Assembly: GCA_001563325.1 (NCBI GenBank)
Contig: LRSK01000045.1
Span: 1-11,394, forward strand
Reading direction: 5' to 3'
Source of the DNA: Candidatus Thorarchaeota archaeon SMTZ1-83
GTDB lineage: Archaea; Asgardarchaeota; Thorarchaeia; Thorarchaeales; Thorarchaeaceae
DNA length: 11,394 nucleotides
The notes under the pieces are model-generated. The model worked only from the letters and a program-made list of their open reading frames with translations, did not search any database and was not told where the DNA came from. Both the position numbers and the translations under genes were made by a program. Shown in pieces: positions 1 to 6,186 of this stretch (its first letter is position 1; every line of letters starts with the position of its first letter).

Positions 1-169
1 CTGAGAGAAATGGGAACATTGAGTTGTATGCCCACCTGCAGACTTTGGCTCTCTCTTCATCCTTTGTGAGATCAAACTCATCACCAACCTTGTAGTAGCC
101 ACAAGGTTTCGAGTGTGGTTCGCTTCTAAGCTCAGACACACGGGCTACAATTCGATATCTCTTTGACAT
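1..169 (-). CDS. TIGR04076 family protein (partial, runs off the left edge)
   Basis: The reading frame is open from an ATG at 169 to the window edge and gives about 56 residues beginning MSKRYRIVARVSEL. It has a C-G-Y-Y-K-V-G-D-E-F motif near residues 22-31 and C-R-W-A near 44-47. That Cys/GDEF/C-x-W-A spacing is what I associate with the small TIGR04076 proteins, whose biochemical role is unknown. The frame is also open for about 40 codons upstream. I chose the ATG at 169 because GGAG lies 9 bases ahead of it and because family members normally start close to the first beta strand. A second family member lies at 6187-6522. The gene follows mscL on the same strand after 91 bases. Family call moderately sure; the C-terminal part is not visible. 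Confidence 0.68.
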   Translation of the reverse strand, partial: MSKRYRIVARVSELRSEPHSKPCGYYKVGDEFDLTKDEERAKVCRWAYNSMFPFLS

Positions 170-260
170 TGCTTTCTGCTCCTGAATCAGCCGCACGGCA
201 TTCGGCCTAAAAGGTGATTCCTTCTGCGCCTCTATTATAGTCACGAAACCTGCGTCGATG

Positions 261-626
261 TTAATCAATACCAATTCGCGCTGCAAACTTCACGATTAGG
301 AACACTACAAAGGCGATGATTATGAACGTGATTAGCTCGCCGACAAAGTGTCCAACCATGAAGGGGCCCACAACAATCTCCTCCCATGCCACATCCGGAA
401 TGAACATTGTAATCATCGGCATAATCAAGTCGCCAACCAGCGCCTGCACTAACATACCTAGGTATAGACCCAAGATGAAGGCCACGGCAAGTCCAAGAAC
501 CTTGTACTTCGACAGGAACGTTGTGAACTCGTTGATGAAGCCTTCAGGAGGCGGGGATGGTTCAGGAGGCGTCAGTAGTTTTCGAATCTCTGTAAGCTGC
601 TCAAGAATCTGCTCGTCAGTCGACAT
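261..626 (-). CDS. mscL: Large-conductance mechanosensitive channel (MscL family)
   Basis: A 121-residue membrane protein. Known MscL channels are homopentamers that open under membrane tension and release solutes after osmotic downshock. Seen here: an acidic, proline-rich N-terminal extension (about 1-28), then F-I-N-E-F-T-T-F-L at 30-38 and a first transmembrane helix at about 42-64. Next comes the conserved G-D-L-I-M-P stretch at 65-70, a short extracellular loop with F-I-P-D, a second transmembrane helix at about 94-115 and a basic end. The order helix, D-x-I-M-P, loop, helix ending in F-x-x-K-x is the MscL plan. The usual C-terminal cytoplasmic bundle is missing, so it is slightly shorter than bacterial forms. 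The ATG at 626 has AGGAGAGGTG a few bases upstream. A TATA-like box at 675-684 suggests its own promoter. Confidence 0.9.
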   Translation of the reverse strand: MSTDEQILEQLTEIRKLLTPPEPSPPPEGFINEFTTFLSKYKVLGLAVAFILGLYLGMLVQALVGDLIMPMITMFIPDVAWEEIVVGPFMVGHFVGELITFIIIAFVVFLIVKFAARIGID

Positions 627-674
627 TCCAGCACCTCTCCTATATAACGTGCCTGGAAGTGTGGACTAGGTGTG

Positions 675-684
675 ATTTATACTT
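675..684 (-). promoter_or_regulatory. TATA-like box for mscL
   Basis: Read on the minus strand the site is AAGTATAAAT, close to the archaeal TATA consensus. It lies just past the stop codon of the DJ-1 gene. A transcript starting about 25 bases downstream would begin near 654 and leave a leader of roughly 28 bases holding the AGGAGAGGTG ribosome-binding site of mscL. Geometry and sequence agree, but there is no transcript evidence. Confidence 0.55.
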
Positions 685-685
685 A

Positions 686-1285
686 TCAGTTGCTCAGCGG
701 ATTCAGAGCATCTGGAATCTCTAGTTGATCCGCGACGTGTTCTACTATGTGGTCATCATAAATCATCTGCAGAAGCTTGAGTCCAAAAGCAAGTGATGAA
801 GTCAGACCGACAGTGGCTATCACATCTTCATCCTCAACCACTCTCTCGTGAACAAACTCACAGAACTGTCCGAGTTCATCAGAATAGTTGGCATGGGTCG
901 TTGCCCTCCTCCCCTCCAAGGTTCCTGCAGCAGCCAGAACGAATGCACCGCTGCATACTAGTCATGCGTTCTTCTTGGCAAAATCAAAAAGGTTGGTAAG
1001 AAAGTTAGAGTCCTTCATGAGGGCCCTTACTCCTCTACCTCCGGGCATTACCACAAGTTCGTATGACTGAAGGTTGTCCGTCACTCCATGCGGATGGACG
1101 AGCAATCCGTTGGCGCATTCAATGAGGTCATGTGTGGCGACATCCTCCACCTCCAGTGGAACATCGACGTGAATCTCATTCTGATCTATCATATCACGTG
1201 TGCTGGCCAGGACTTCGCAAACACCGACGAAATCTGGTTCCTCCACTCCCGGGAAGATGAATATGGCAACTCTTCTAGCGTCCAT
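686..1285 (-). CDS. DJ-1/PfpI-family protein interrupted by an in-frame TGA
   Basis: One reading frame runs from ATG 1285 to TGA 686-688 and would encode 199 residues, broken only by TGA at 962-964 (codon 108). Both halves belong to the DJ-1/PfpI glutamine-amidotransferase-like fold. The N-terminal half has R-R-V-A-I-F-I-F-P-G-V, D-F-V-G-V-C-E-V-L with the conserved Glu, and L-V-V-M-P-G-G-R-G-V. The C-terminal half has V-C-S-G-A-F-V-L-A-A-A-G (nucleophile elbow, Cys codon 111) and G-R-R-A-T-T-H with the usual His. The family includes proteases/chaperones, glyoxalase-like enzymes and regulator domains, so the substrate cannot be told. The start at 1285 is chosen for homology and an AGGTG site upstream; the frame opens to 1444 without useful sequence. 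All catalytic residues survive, so the TGA could be a sequence error, a recent nonsense change or recoding. Confidence 0.82.
962..964 (-). other. In-frame TGA codon within the DJ-1/PfpI gene
   Basis: Upstream (1285-965) and downstream (961-686) segments are in the same frame, with no indel needed. The codons around it read A-[TGA]-L-V-C-S-G. The TGA therefore sits three codons before the nucleophile Cys, giving a U-x-x-C-like arrangement if it were selenocysteine. Proteins of this family generally have a small residue there, so a GGA-to-TGA change is a simpler reading. Confidence 0.85.
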
Positions 1286-1376
1286 TCTAGGCACCTGACC
1301 TGGAACGGTGAAACAGAAGGATTCTGTTGAACATGTCTGCGAGCGGTTCTGGTTCTCGCGCAGTTCGAAAGTCACC

Positions 1377-2093
1377 TCATTCGGCCCTGACGGGAGCTCC
1401 ACAGAAGGGACAGAATCGATCCTCGGACTTAAGCGCAAAGCCACAGTACTTGCATCCTAACGTAGACACGCTGGGTTCGGGCTCAACTACTCTGATTGGA
1501 GAGGGGACTGTTTCCCCCGTTGACGGATCAAACCATACATCTGAGGTGCCGCTTCGCTTGTCCCTAACAATGTGCCTTCTCACGCGTTCCTCTGGCATGC
1601 CGGTTCTATCAGCAATCTCTTCAATTGTACGAGCATCCCCTCTTTGTATCTCATCTCTAACCTCGGAACTTCCCCTTCTGCTGTTCCCAATGCTGCTAAG
1701 GAACGAGAAGACAAGGACCACCAAGGGAATCAAGAACACCCAGGAGTTGGTGTAGACATAAAGCCAGCCGATGATGAAGATGGGGATTAGCGTTCCAAAG
1801 GCAACACCTTCATCCTTGCGCTTCTTTCTATCGTAGATGGGTTTGGTGTCCACCGGAGCTCTCTCAGGAACGTATCCAGAGGTCTGACTTCCCGGCTCAG
1901 GCGCTTTCCAATGGTCAATCTCACGCCTTCGAGATTCAATGTGGCGACGTTCTGCGGCTTCAGAGAAGAACACGATGACCAGTATGCCAACGGGTATCAG
2001 AATCCAGACTACGCCGGTATATACCCAGACAATGACCAATATGGCAATTGGGATGAGTACGCCGAAGGGAGAGTCTTCATCGTTGTTCGGCAA
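1377..2093 (-). CDS. Membrane protein with duplicated hydrophobic hairpin, winged-helix-like segment and C-terminal zinc ribbon
   Basis: I do not recognise this as a named family. From the chosen TTG at 2093 it has 238 residues. Seen in order: a hydrophobic hairpin at about 10-43 beginning F-G-V-L-I-P-I; a charged linker; a second hairpin at about 99-133 beginning F-G-T-L-I-P-I and clearly repeating the first; a helix-turn-helix-like segment at about 145-197 (T-I-E-E-I-A-D-R-T-G-M-P-E-E-R-V); and a zinc ribbon C-x2-C-x10-C-x2-C with Cys 214, 217, 228 and 231. The frame is open upstream to 2432, but that part overlaps the end of the surface-protein gene, lacks ATG and is not protein-like. TTG 2093 has GAGGAAGGA just upstream. 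A membrane-tethered DNA- or RNA-binding regulator is possible. It precedes the DJ-1 gene by 91 bases. Confidence 0.75.
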   Translation of the reverse strand: MPNNDEDSPFGVLIPIAILVIVWVYTGVVWILIPVGILVIVFFSEAAERRHIESRRREIDHWKAPEPGSQTSGYVPERAPVDTKPIYDRKKRKDEGVAFGTLIPIFIIGWLYVYTNSWVFLIPLVVLVFSFLSSIGNSRRGSSEVRDEIQRGDARTIEEIADRTGMPEERVRRHIVRDKRSGTSDVWFDPSTGETVPSPIRVVEPEPSVSTLGCKYCGFALKSEDRFCPFCGAPVRAE

Positions 2094-2219
2094 TTGTCCT
2101 TCCTCACTCTGGTACCGATGCGAGGTGCTTATTGATGTTGTGCAGAAACCTGTGTCGACTACCTGGTGAGGAAAAGTGACTGTAGAAGTTATCGGAGAAG
2201 GCGAGCCAAGAAAGATGGG

Positions 2220-2240
2220 GGAGCGGGATGATCCCGCTCC
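2220..2240 (-). terminator. Perfect GC-rich inverted repeat at the stop codon of the surface-protein gene
   Basis: Arms GGAGCGGGAT and ATCCCGCTCC flank a single base, so a real hairpin would have a stem of about 7-8 pairs and a small loop. It begins at the stop codon of the surface-protein gene. On the minus strand it is followed by CCCC and a mildly T-rich stretch. This suits a transcription end or mRNA 3'-end hairpin separating that gene from the zinc-ribbon gene. The T tract is weak, so termination is inferred. Confidence 0.5.
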
Positions 2241-4029
2241 TAGATTGATCTGCGCTCCTTGTTGACCCTTACACAGACGACAAGAATGGAAGCGACACCC
2301 ACGACACTCAACAGCACGGCCGAGTTGACGAGTCCGTCTATGAGTCGGGTCATTGATCCCGGAGCGGTCAGTGGAAACACGGAGAAGATTGGGTCGTGTG
2401 TTATTGAGAAGCCGTCCCAGTTGGCGTAGCATGAACAGTAGTAGTAAGTCTGTGATGACCAGTATGAAGGACTGTATGCAAGATCAGCAGATGGAACTCC
2501 ATACTCCATCGGAAGTATAGGGAGTATATAGTAGTAGGTCGGGATAATGGCGGTTCCTACTTCATAGATCATTCCATCGCGGCCCCAGACGTAGGTGCCT
2601 CCGAAGTCCACCGCCGTTCTGACGTCTAAGTTCTCGACAAACCGTAAGGTTCCATCAGTGGTTTCTCCGGACTCGACCATGGTGGTCGCTACATCCGTAC
2701 CATCAGCTAGTTCACCCTTGATGGAGTAACTTGAGAATGAGCTCCAGTACTTGGCAGCAAGGCCTAGACCATTGACTTCGGAGGGTACAGCACTAGTGAC
2801 TGGATCATTGAACTCACCTATGTGCTGGTCTATCTTCAACACCGCAGCATCTTCTGTCACTTTGAAACGGTATACCATCTCGAGCCGGTCGACCTCAACA
2901 GGGACCATCTCAGGCTCCACAGGCTCTTCTGGCCTTGCCTCGGCACCTATCAGGCCACAGAACCAAATAGGTTGTGGGTACGAAGTTGCAAGGTTTCCCT
3001 CGATGTTGATAATCTCTGCACTCCATTCGATTTCCCCATTGGAATTCAGTACGGGGAACACAACATCTCCCAATTCTGCATCCTCAGCATAGAAATCATA
3101 GACGTCCTCAGACGCCGACTCATCCTTCTCATAGTAGTACCAGTCCGCTGCTCCATCATCATCATAGTCGTAGCCGATTCTCTCGTAGACGATGTCCATG
3201 ATTCCATTTCCATTCGTATCATTGAAAGATGTCATTCCTGAGAAGTAATGGTTCATCCACTGGGTTTCCGTATCTGAAGAGAACATCTCATTGACATCGA
3301 AACCGTAACCCGTGAAGGACCAGTCGTAGTCGTACTCGTACGATTGGTTCATCCACGCGGCCCAAGAGTACCCCTCTGCGAGGTTGGGAATCACTGTGTT
3401 TGGATCGACTTCACTGTTAGACTCATCGAACCAAGTGTAGTTAGACTTGTAGTAATAGCTCGAGTTGTACTCTGAGAGAGAGAAAGATGAGAAGATGAAT
3501 ACCTCATCACCAGTAAGGGCACCCTCATCGGGACCCCAGAAGAAGCCCCACATATCGACAAGTTCTGGAGTATCAAACCATCTGATTTCAGATAGCCATT
3601 TCATGTATGAGCCGTCAGGGTCTAGAAGTATGGTAACGAGTAGGTTCGAGAAGGACCAACTGAATGAGTATGAATACTTGGTTTCCTCAAGAATCCAGTA
3701 TGGATTACCATAGGTGTCTTCAACATAGAGAAGCGGGAAATATGGGTAGTCAACTATGTCAACCCTCTCAACGGGGTAGTTTGTTATCTCTGTGACTGGC
3801 TTTACTGGCTCCACTGGAAACAGTGGACCAGTGCGTCCTCCTTTCTCTGAACCTGAGTCACTCCACCATTGGTAGGCTACATAGACACCATCAAGCATCT
3901 CCGTGCCGCGACCTGTGTTGGCTTGTAGGGGTCGGTCTGAGCTGCTAGCGCGGCGGCAGGGAGGAGACTCACTATTGTCAGACTCACGAGAACTCCAAAA
4001 GACAAGGCCTGTAGATTCGCGACGCCCAT
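2240..4029 (-). CDS. Secreted, C-terminally membrane-anchored surface protein with Ca-binding-like loops; needs a one-base frame correction
   Basis: The intact frame from ATG 3898 gives 552 residues without an N-terminal export signal. A clear signal peptide lies just upstream in another frame from ATG 4029 (GAGGA site 8 bases ahead): MGVANLQALSFGVL..., a hydrophobic core and A-L-A before A-Q-T-D. One extra base in the GGGG run at 3928-3931 joins them into 596 residues. Seen in the reconstructed protein: an ectodomain rich in Tyr, Trp, Ser and acids; loops D-T-N-G-N-G-I-M-D (about 271-279) and D-Y-D-D-D-G-A-A-D (about 288-296) resembling Ca-binding DxDxDG loops; N-glycosylation sequons at about 189, 197, 228 and 270; one transmembrane helix at about 568-587; and a basic tail K-E-R-R. 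It should face outside, held by the C-terminal helix. I do not recognise a family, so the function is unknown. Confidence 0.8.
3928..3931 (-). other. Probable one-base deletion (frameshift) in a G4/C4 run
   Basis: On the minus strand the signal-peptide frame reads GAC CCC TAC and soon meets TAG. With one more C it reads GAC CCC CTA CAA GCC and continues without a stop into the 552-residue frame. With the extra base the length from 4029 to 2240 becomes an exact multiple of three. Confidence 0.7.
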
Positions 4030-4091
4030 TGTCTAATCCTCAAGTCAATGATTCACAGAGAGAGAGTAACAAGTAGTAATAGGAGTTCTCC

Positions 4092-4188
4092 ATGAACCGT
4101 TCAATTCGATATGGTAACCTCTCCAAATGCTCTTTCTAGTCCGCATAAGGGGAGTGATAGAGCCCCGAATCGTTCTTAATCGGTTCAT
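4092..4188. repeat. Spaced inverted repeat ATGAACCG ... CGGTTCAT with related GAAYCGTTC sites
   Basis: ATGAACCG (4092-4099) and its complement CGGTTCAT (4181-4188) lie 81 bases apart in the gap between the regulator gene and the surface-protein gene. The same gap also carries GAACCGTTC and GAATCGTTC, each followed by an AT-rich ...ATCG-like stretch. These could be binding sites for the adjacent membrane-bound winged-helix regulator, but short words like these can occur by chance. Confidence 0.25.
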
Positions 4189-4191
4189 AGA

Positions 4192-4686
4192 TTAGCGTTC
4201 GACCTTTCTTATCAAATGAACTGTCTTTGTACGTCCCTCGGTTTCGCGGCTAATCAAAGATTTTCTCTCGAGACCCGACAGATTCACGCTCAGAGTGGAT
4301 TTGCTAAGGCCTGTCAGGCGACGGAGCTCGTTCTGCGTCATGGTTCCTCCGGCCGCTTCTAGCTGGTTGATGATTCGTCGTTCAGTGTTAGAGAGTGTCA
4401 CAACTACAGCTGTTTTGGTCTTTGGAATAGGCCCGACCTCTTGATCACGCTTCATCATTTCCTCGAGATGAGCAACCCTTCGCTGCAATCTCAGGACAAC
4501 AAGAACTGCAACATTGATAACAAGTATGACAGAGATGATTAGTGCTATTGTAGTAGCAAGGAAGATGGTTTCTCGCGGTATGGGCAGAGCGGCCAGCCAG
4601 ACCCAAACAGACGCAAGCAGCACTATCACTGAAATGATAACAAGGGCCACATCGATGTGCCAGCTCCATCTCACCAGACGGCTCAT
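4192..4686 (-). CDS. Membrane-bound winged-helix transcriptional regulator (COG2512-like)
   Basis: A 164-residue protein from the ATG at 4686. Two transmembrane helices at about 11-33 and 40-66 are followed by a basic, coiled linker (R-L-Q-R-R-V-A-H-L-E-E-M). A C-terminal winged helix occupies about 98-162: L-S-N-T-E-R-R-I-I-N-Q-L, then T-Q-N-E-L-R-R-L-T-G-L-S-K-S-T-L-S with the recognition helix, then a wing E-T-E-G-R-T-K-T-V. This is the layout of archaeal predicted membrane-associated regulators related to MarR/IclR-type domains. It probably senses something at the membrane and binds DNA nearby. The frame is open to 4779, which would overlap the DinB-type gene by 53 bases; 4686 leaves a 40-base gap and starts just before the first helix. 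The ribosome-binding site is weak. The surface-protein gene follows after 162 bases and is a plausible target. Confidence 0.82.
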   Translation of the reverse strand: MSRLVRWSWHIDVALVIISVIVLLASVWVWLAALPIPRETIFLATTIALIISVILVINVAVLVVLRLQRRVAHLEEMMKRDQEVGPIPKTKTAVVVTLSNTERRIINQLEAAGGTMTQNELRRLTGLSKSTLSVNLSGLERKSLISRETEGRTKTVHLIRKVER

Positions 4687-4726
4687 TCCCACGACCGTCC
4701 TGACATCAGTAGTCCTGCTTAAGAAG

Positions 4727-5230
4727 TCACTTCCTTTGCCGTCGACGCCAGTCACCATTGATTGCACTGAGATGCCCATTGTGGTGGTTCAGATGAACAA
4801 AGGCATTGGCGATGACATCAACGACACGCATTCTGCGGAATAGCTTTGGAATGCAATCGCCCTTCAGCACACGTGCGAAATCACTCACCTTGGCATTCTC
4901 AACCCAGGCCAGGAAATCACGTTCACCTGAATCGTAGTAGTCCTCAATCTCTTGACGTGATGTGCCCTCCCAAGCACCGTCGGTACCTGGGGCATAGAGG
5001 TCCAAGAGGTCAGGTTTCTTGGCTGATTGGCTTCTGATTAGGACATTAAGGGTGTAGTCGTACACAGCGGCCTGATGGGCCAGAATCCATCCAAGGGATG
5101 ACATTCCAGAATCCGGTCGATAGTGCAGATCGTTGCATCCTGCTTCATTCAGCGCCTTGACTGCATTCTCACGCCAAACACGGGTGCGTTTTGCTAGACT
5201 TCTGACTAACTCGGTCAGGTGCATTTTCAT
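4727..5230 (-). CDS. DinB/YfiT-type four-helix-bundle metalloprotein
   Basis: A 167-residue protein from ATG 5230 (M-K-M-H-L-T-E-L-V). Seen: S-S-L-G-W-I-L-A-H-Q at about 44-53, with the His that normally begins the metal site, and near the end H-L-N-H-H-N-G-H-L at about 146-154, which supplies the H-x3-H pair. This His arrangement with a long helical body is typical of the DinB superfamily, several members of which are thiol-dependent transferases or hydrolases. The substrate cannot be deduced here. The frame is open to 5275, but the extra 15 residues are unlike the family. ATG 5224 is a close alternative. A TTAAAT element about 28 bases ahead would fit a leaderless transcript. The membrane-bound regulator gene lies 40 bases downstream on the same strand. 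Confidence 0.78.
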   Translation of the reverse strand: MKMHLTELVRSLAKRTRVWRENAVKALNEAGCNDLHYRPDSGMSSLGWILAHQAAVYDYTLNVLIRSQSAKKPDLLDLYAPGTDGAWEGTSRQEIEDYYDSGERDFLAWVENAKVSDFARVLKGDCIPKLFRRMRVVDVIANAFVHLNHHNGHLSAINGDWRRRQRK

Positions 5231-5253
5231 CACTAAGATGTGGATGAGAACCC

Positions 5254-5263
5254 GATTTAACCA
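5254..5263 (-). promoter_or_regulatory. Possible TATA-like box for the DinB-type gene
   Basis: On the minus strand the site reads TGGTTAAATC, centred about 28 bases before ATG 5230. That spacing would put the transcript start at or near the start codon, which agrees with the lack of a strong ribosome-binding site there. Weak match. Confidence 0.3.
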
Positions 5264-5317
5264 TTGGCAACCCATTCACTTGAAGAACACCCAGTACAAG
5301 CATGATGCGAACAAAAC

Positions 5318-5325
5318 GTGTATAT
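5318..5325 (+). promoter_or_regulatory. TATA-like box for the zinc-ribbon gene at 5363
   Basis: GTGTATAT lies in the 132-base gap between two divergent genes. A start about 25 bases downstream (near 5347) would leave a 15-base leader that contains the GAGG site of the TTG start at 5363. Position and sequence agree, but this is unproven. Confidence 0.4.
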
Positions 5326-5362
5326 GCCCCAAAACAGGTGGCCATCTTGCGAGGCATAGCAC

Positions 5363-5728
5363 TTGGAAAAGCAGAGTATTGGACATCTATCACGGAAGGA
5401 ACTTCGGGAACTCAAGCGGCTGAAGATGGTGAAAGAGGCGCTTGATGAGCTGAAGAGGAGGGGAGTTGACGCCGATATCGTAATCTGCCCAATCTGCAAG
5501 AGTCCAAGAGTGATTGACCTCACTTCGTATCATGACCTAGGCTTCCTAGGGAGTTTTCAGCCGGCCTACTATTGTCTTGATTGTGGCTGGTATGGCCGCA
5601 TTGTCACAATTATGACAAATCGTCCAGAGGAAGACGCAGTCCTTGAGGACATGAAAGGTGCACTAGCTCCACTCATGGAAGAAACTGACGAGGAGTACCC
5701 CAAAGAACCCCCGATTGAAGACCTCTGA
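5363..5728 (+). CDS. Small zinc-ribbon protein of unknown function
   Basis: A 121-residue protein starting at TTG 5363, with GAGG 8 bases upstream. Seen: a highly charged N-terminal helix (about 9-33, rich in Lys, Arg, Glu and Leu), then C-P-I-C (Cys 42 and 45) and C-L-D-C-G-W (Cys 71 and 74), forming a four-Cys zinc ribbon with a 25-residue loop. The C-terminal tail is acidic (E-E-T-D-E-E-Y-P-K-E). I do not recognise a named family. Such small ribbons often bind nucleic acid or a partner protein, but nothing here decides which. It is divergent from the DinB-type gene. The ATG at residue 22 would cut away the charged helix and seems less likely. Confidence 0.72.
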   Translation: MEKQSIGHLSRKELRELKRLKMVKEALDELKRRGVDADIVICPICKSPRVIDLTSYHDLGFLGSFQPAYYCLDCGWYGRIVTIMTNRPEEDAVLEDMKGALAPLMEETDEEYPKEPPIEDL

Positions 5729-5886
5729 CATATGTCTTATGGGACGTGGATGCCTTCAAATACTGAGAGCAAATATAGAGTGCTTCTGATTGGCTGGCTC
5801 TACGGTATACGAAGGCTCGAGTTCTCACTTCACCACTGGGTCGTCTAATCCATCATCTTGATACACTCGGTGACAGTGGGGCATGG

Positions 5887-6150
5887 ATGATGAACAGAGC
5901 TGCAATGATGAATCTATTTGCTGATCCTGCGGGGAACTGGTTACAGATTCTGCATGACACTCTCGGGATTATTCTGATAGCCCTTGGTTTCATAGTAGCA
6001 GTCGTGTTTCTGGTCAGGAGAGAGAGGCCACTTAGACTTCTGAAACGAACACGCCCAGTGATGATTCTGATACTGACTCTATGGGCAGTCACATTCTTAC
6101 TTGGACTTGCAGGCTATGTCATGTACTGGCAAGCCTTTCTCCACTCCTGA
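5887..6150 (+). CDS. Small two-helix membrane protein
   Basis: An 87-residue protein. After a short N-terminal segment with W-L-Q-I-L-H-D, one transmembrane helix lies at about 26-43 (L-G-I-I-L-I-A-L-G-F-I-V). A basic loop R-R-E-R-P-L-R-L-L-K-R-T-R is followed by a second helix at about 58-81 containing L-W-A-V-T-F-L-L-G-L-A-G-Y. The H...basic...LW...LLG...Y pattern loosely recalls DUF420-like membrane proteins, but the match is too short to name. The basic loop predicts both ends outside and the loop inside. GGGG lies 6-9 bases before ATG 5887, and ATG 5905 is an alternative start. A possible TATA-like AAATATAG lies at 5771-5778. It converges with the TIGR04076 gene on the other strand. Confidence 0.6.
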   Translation: MMNRAAMMNLFADPAGNWLQILHDTLGIILIALGFIVAVVFLVRRERPLRLLKRTRPVMILILTLWAVTFLLGLAGYVMYWQAFLHS

Positions 6151-6162
6151 CTCCGCCGAAAA

Positions 6163-6177
6163 CCTAGGCTATCTAGG
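6163..6177. terminator. Short hairpin between convergent genes
   Basis: CCTAG, a five-base loop GCTAT, and CTAGG form a small perfect hairpin in the 36-base gap between the stops of the plus-strand membrane protein (6150) and the minus-strand TIGR04076 gene (6187). It could help end transcription in either direction. There is no T tract and the stem is only 5 pairs, so support is weak. Confidence 0.3.
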
Positions 6178-6186
6178 GCGTAGGAT

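Noticed and set aside
170..289. Open frame continuing upstream of the left-edge TIGR04076 protein
   Set aside because: It runs into the end of mscL. The ATG at 169 has a well-placed GGAG and matches the usual start of the family, so the openness is probably chance.
640..650. TTATATA on the minus strand just ahead of mscL as a promoter
   Set aside because: It lies only about 15-25 bases before the start codon and next to the ribosome-binding site, so a transcript from it would begin at or inside the gene. The box at 675-684 has the right spacing.
1286..1444. N-terminal extension of the DJ-1 frame to 1444
   Set aside because: The added 53 residues are not part of the fold and overlap the end of the zinc-ribbon gene. 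ATG 1285 starts exactly at the first beta strand and has an AGGTG site.
2094..2432. N-terminal extension of the zinc-ribbon membrane protein frame up to 2432
   Set aside because: It overlaps the coding end of the surface protein and a terminator-like hairpin, is rich in Arg/Cys/Ser without domain features, and contains no ATG. TTG 2093 with a strong GAGGAAGGA site explains the gene better.
2751..3241. Plus-strand frames of 113 and 139 codons antisense to the surface protein
   Set aside because: They lie opposite a gene with a clear membrane anchor and coding pattern, and their translations show no domain features; they are shadows.
4687..4779. Longer start for the membrane-bound regulator at 4779
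   Set aside because: It would overlap the DinB-type gene by 53 bases and add a hydrophilic stretch with no family match. The start at 4686 begins just before the first membrane helix.
5732..5848. A 38-codon plus-strand frame beginning M-S-Y-G-T-W-M-P three bases after the zinc-ribbon stop
   Set aside because: It has no convincing ribosome-binding site, no recognisable motif, and a possible TATA-like element for the next gene lies inside it. A real small protein cannot be excluded, but the support is too thin.
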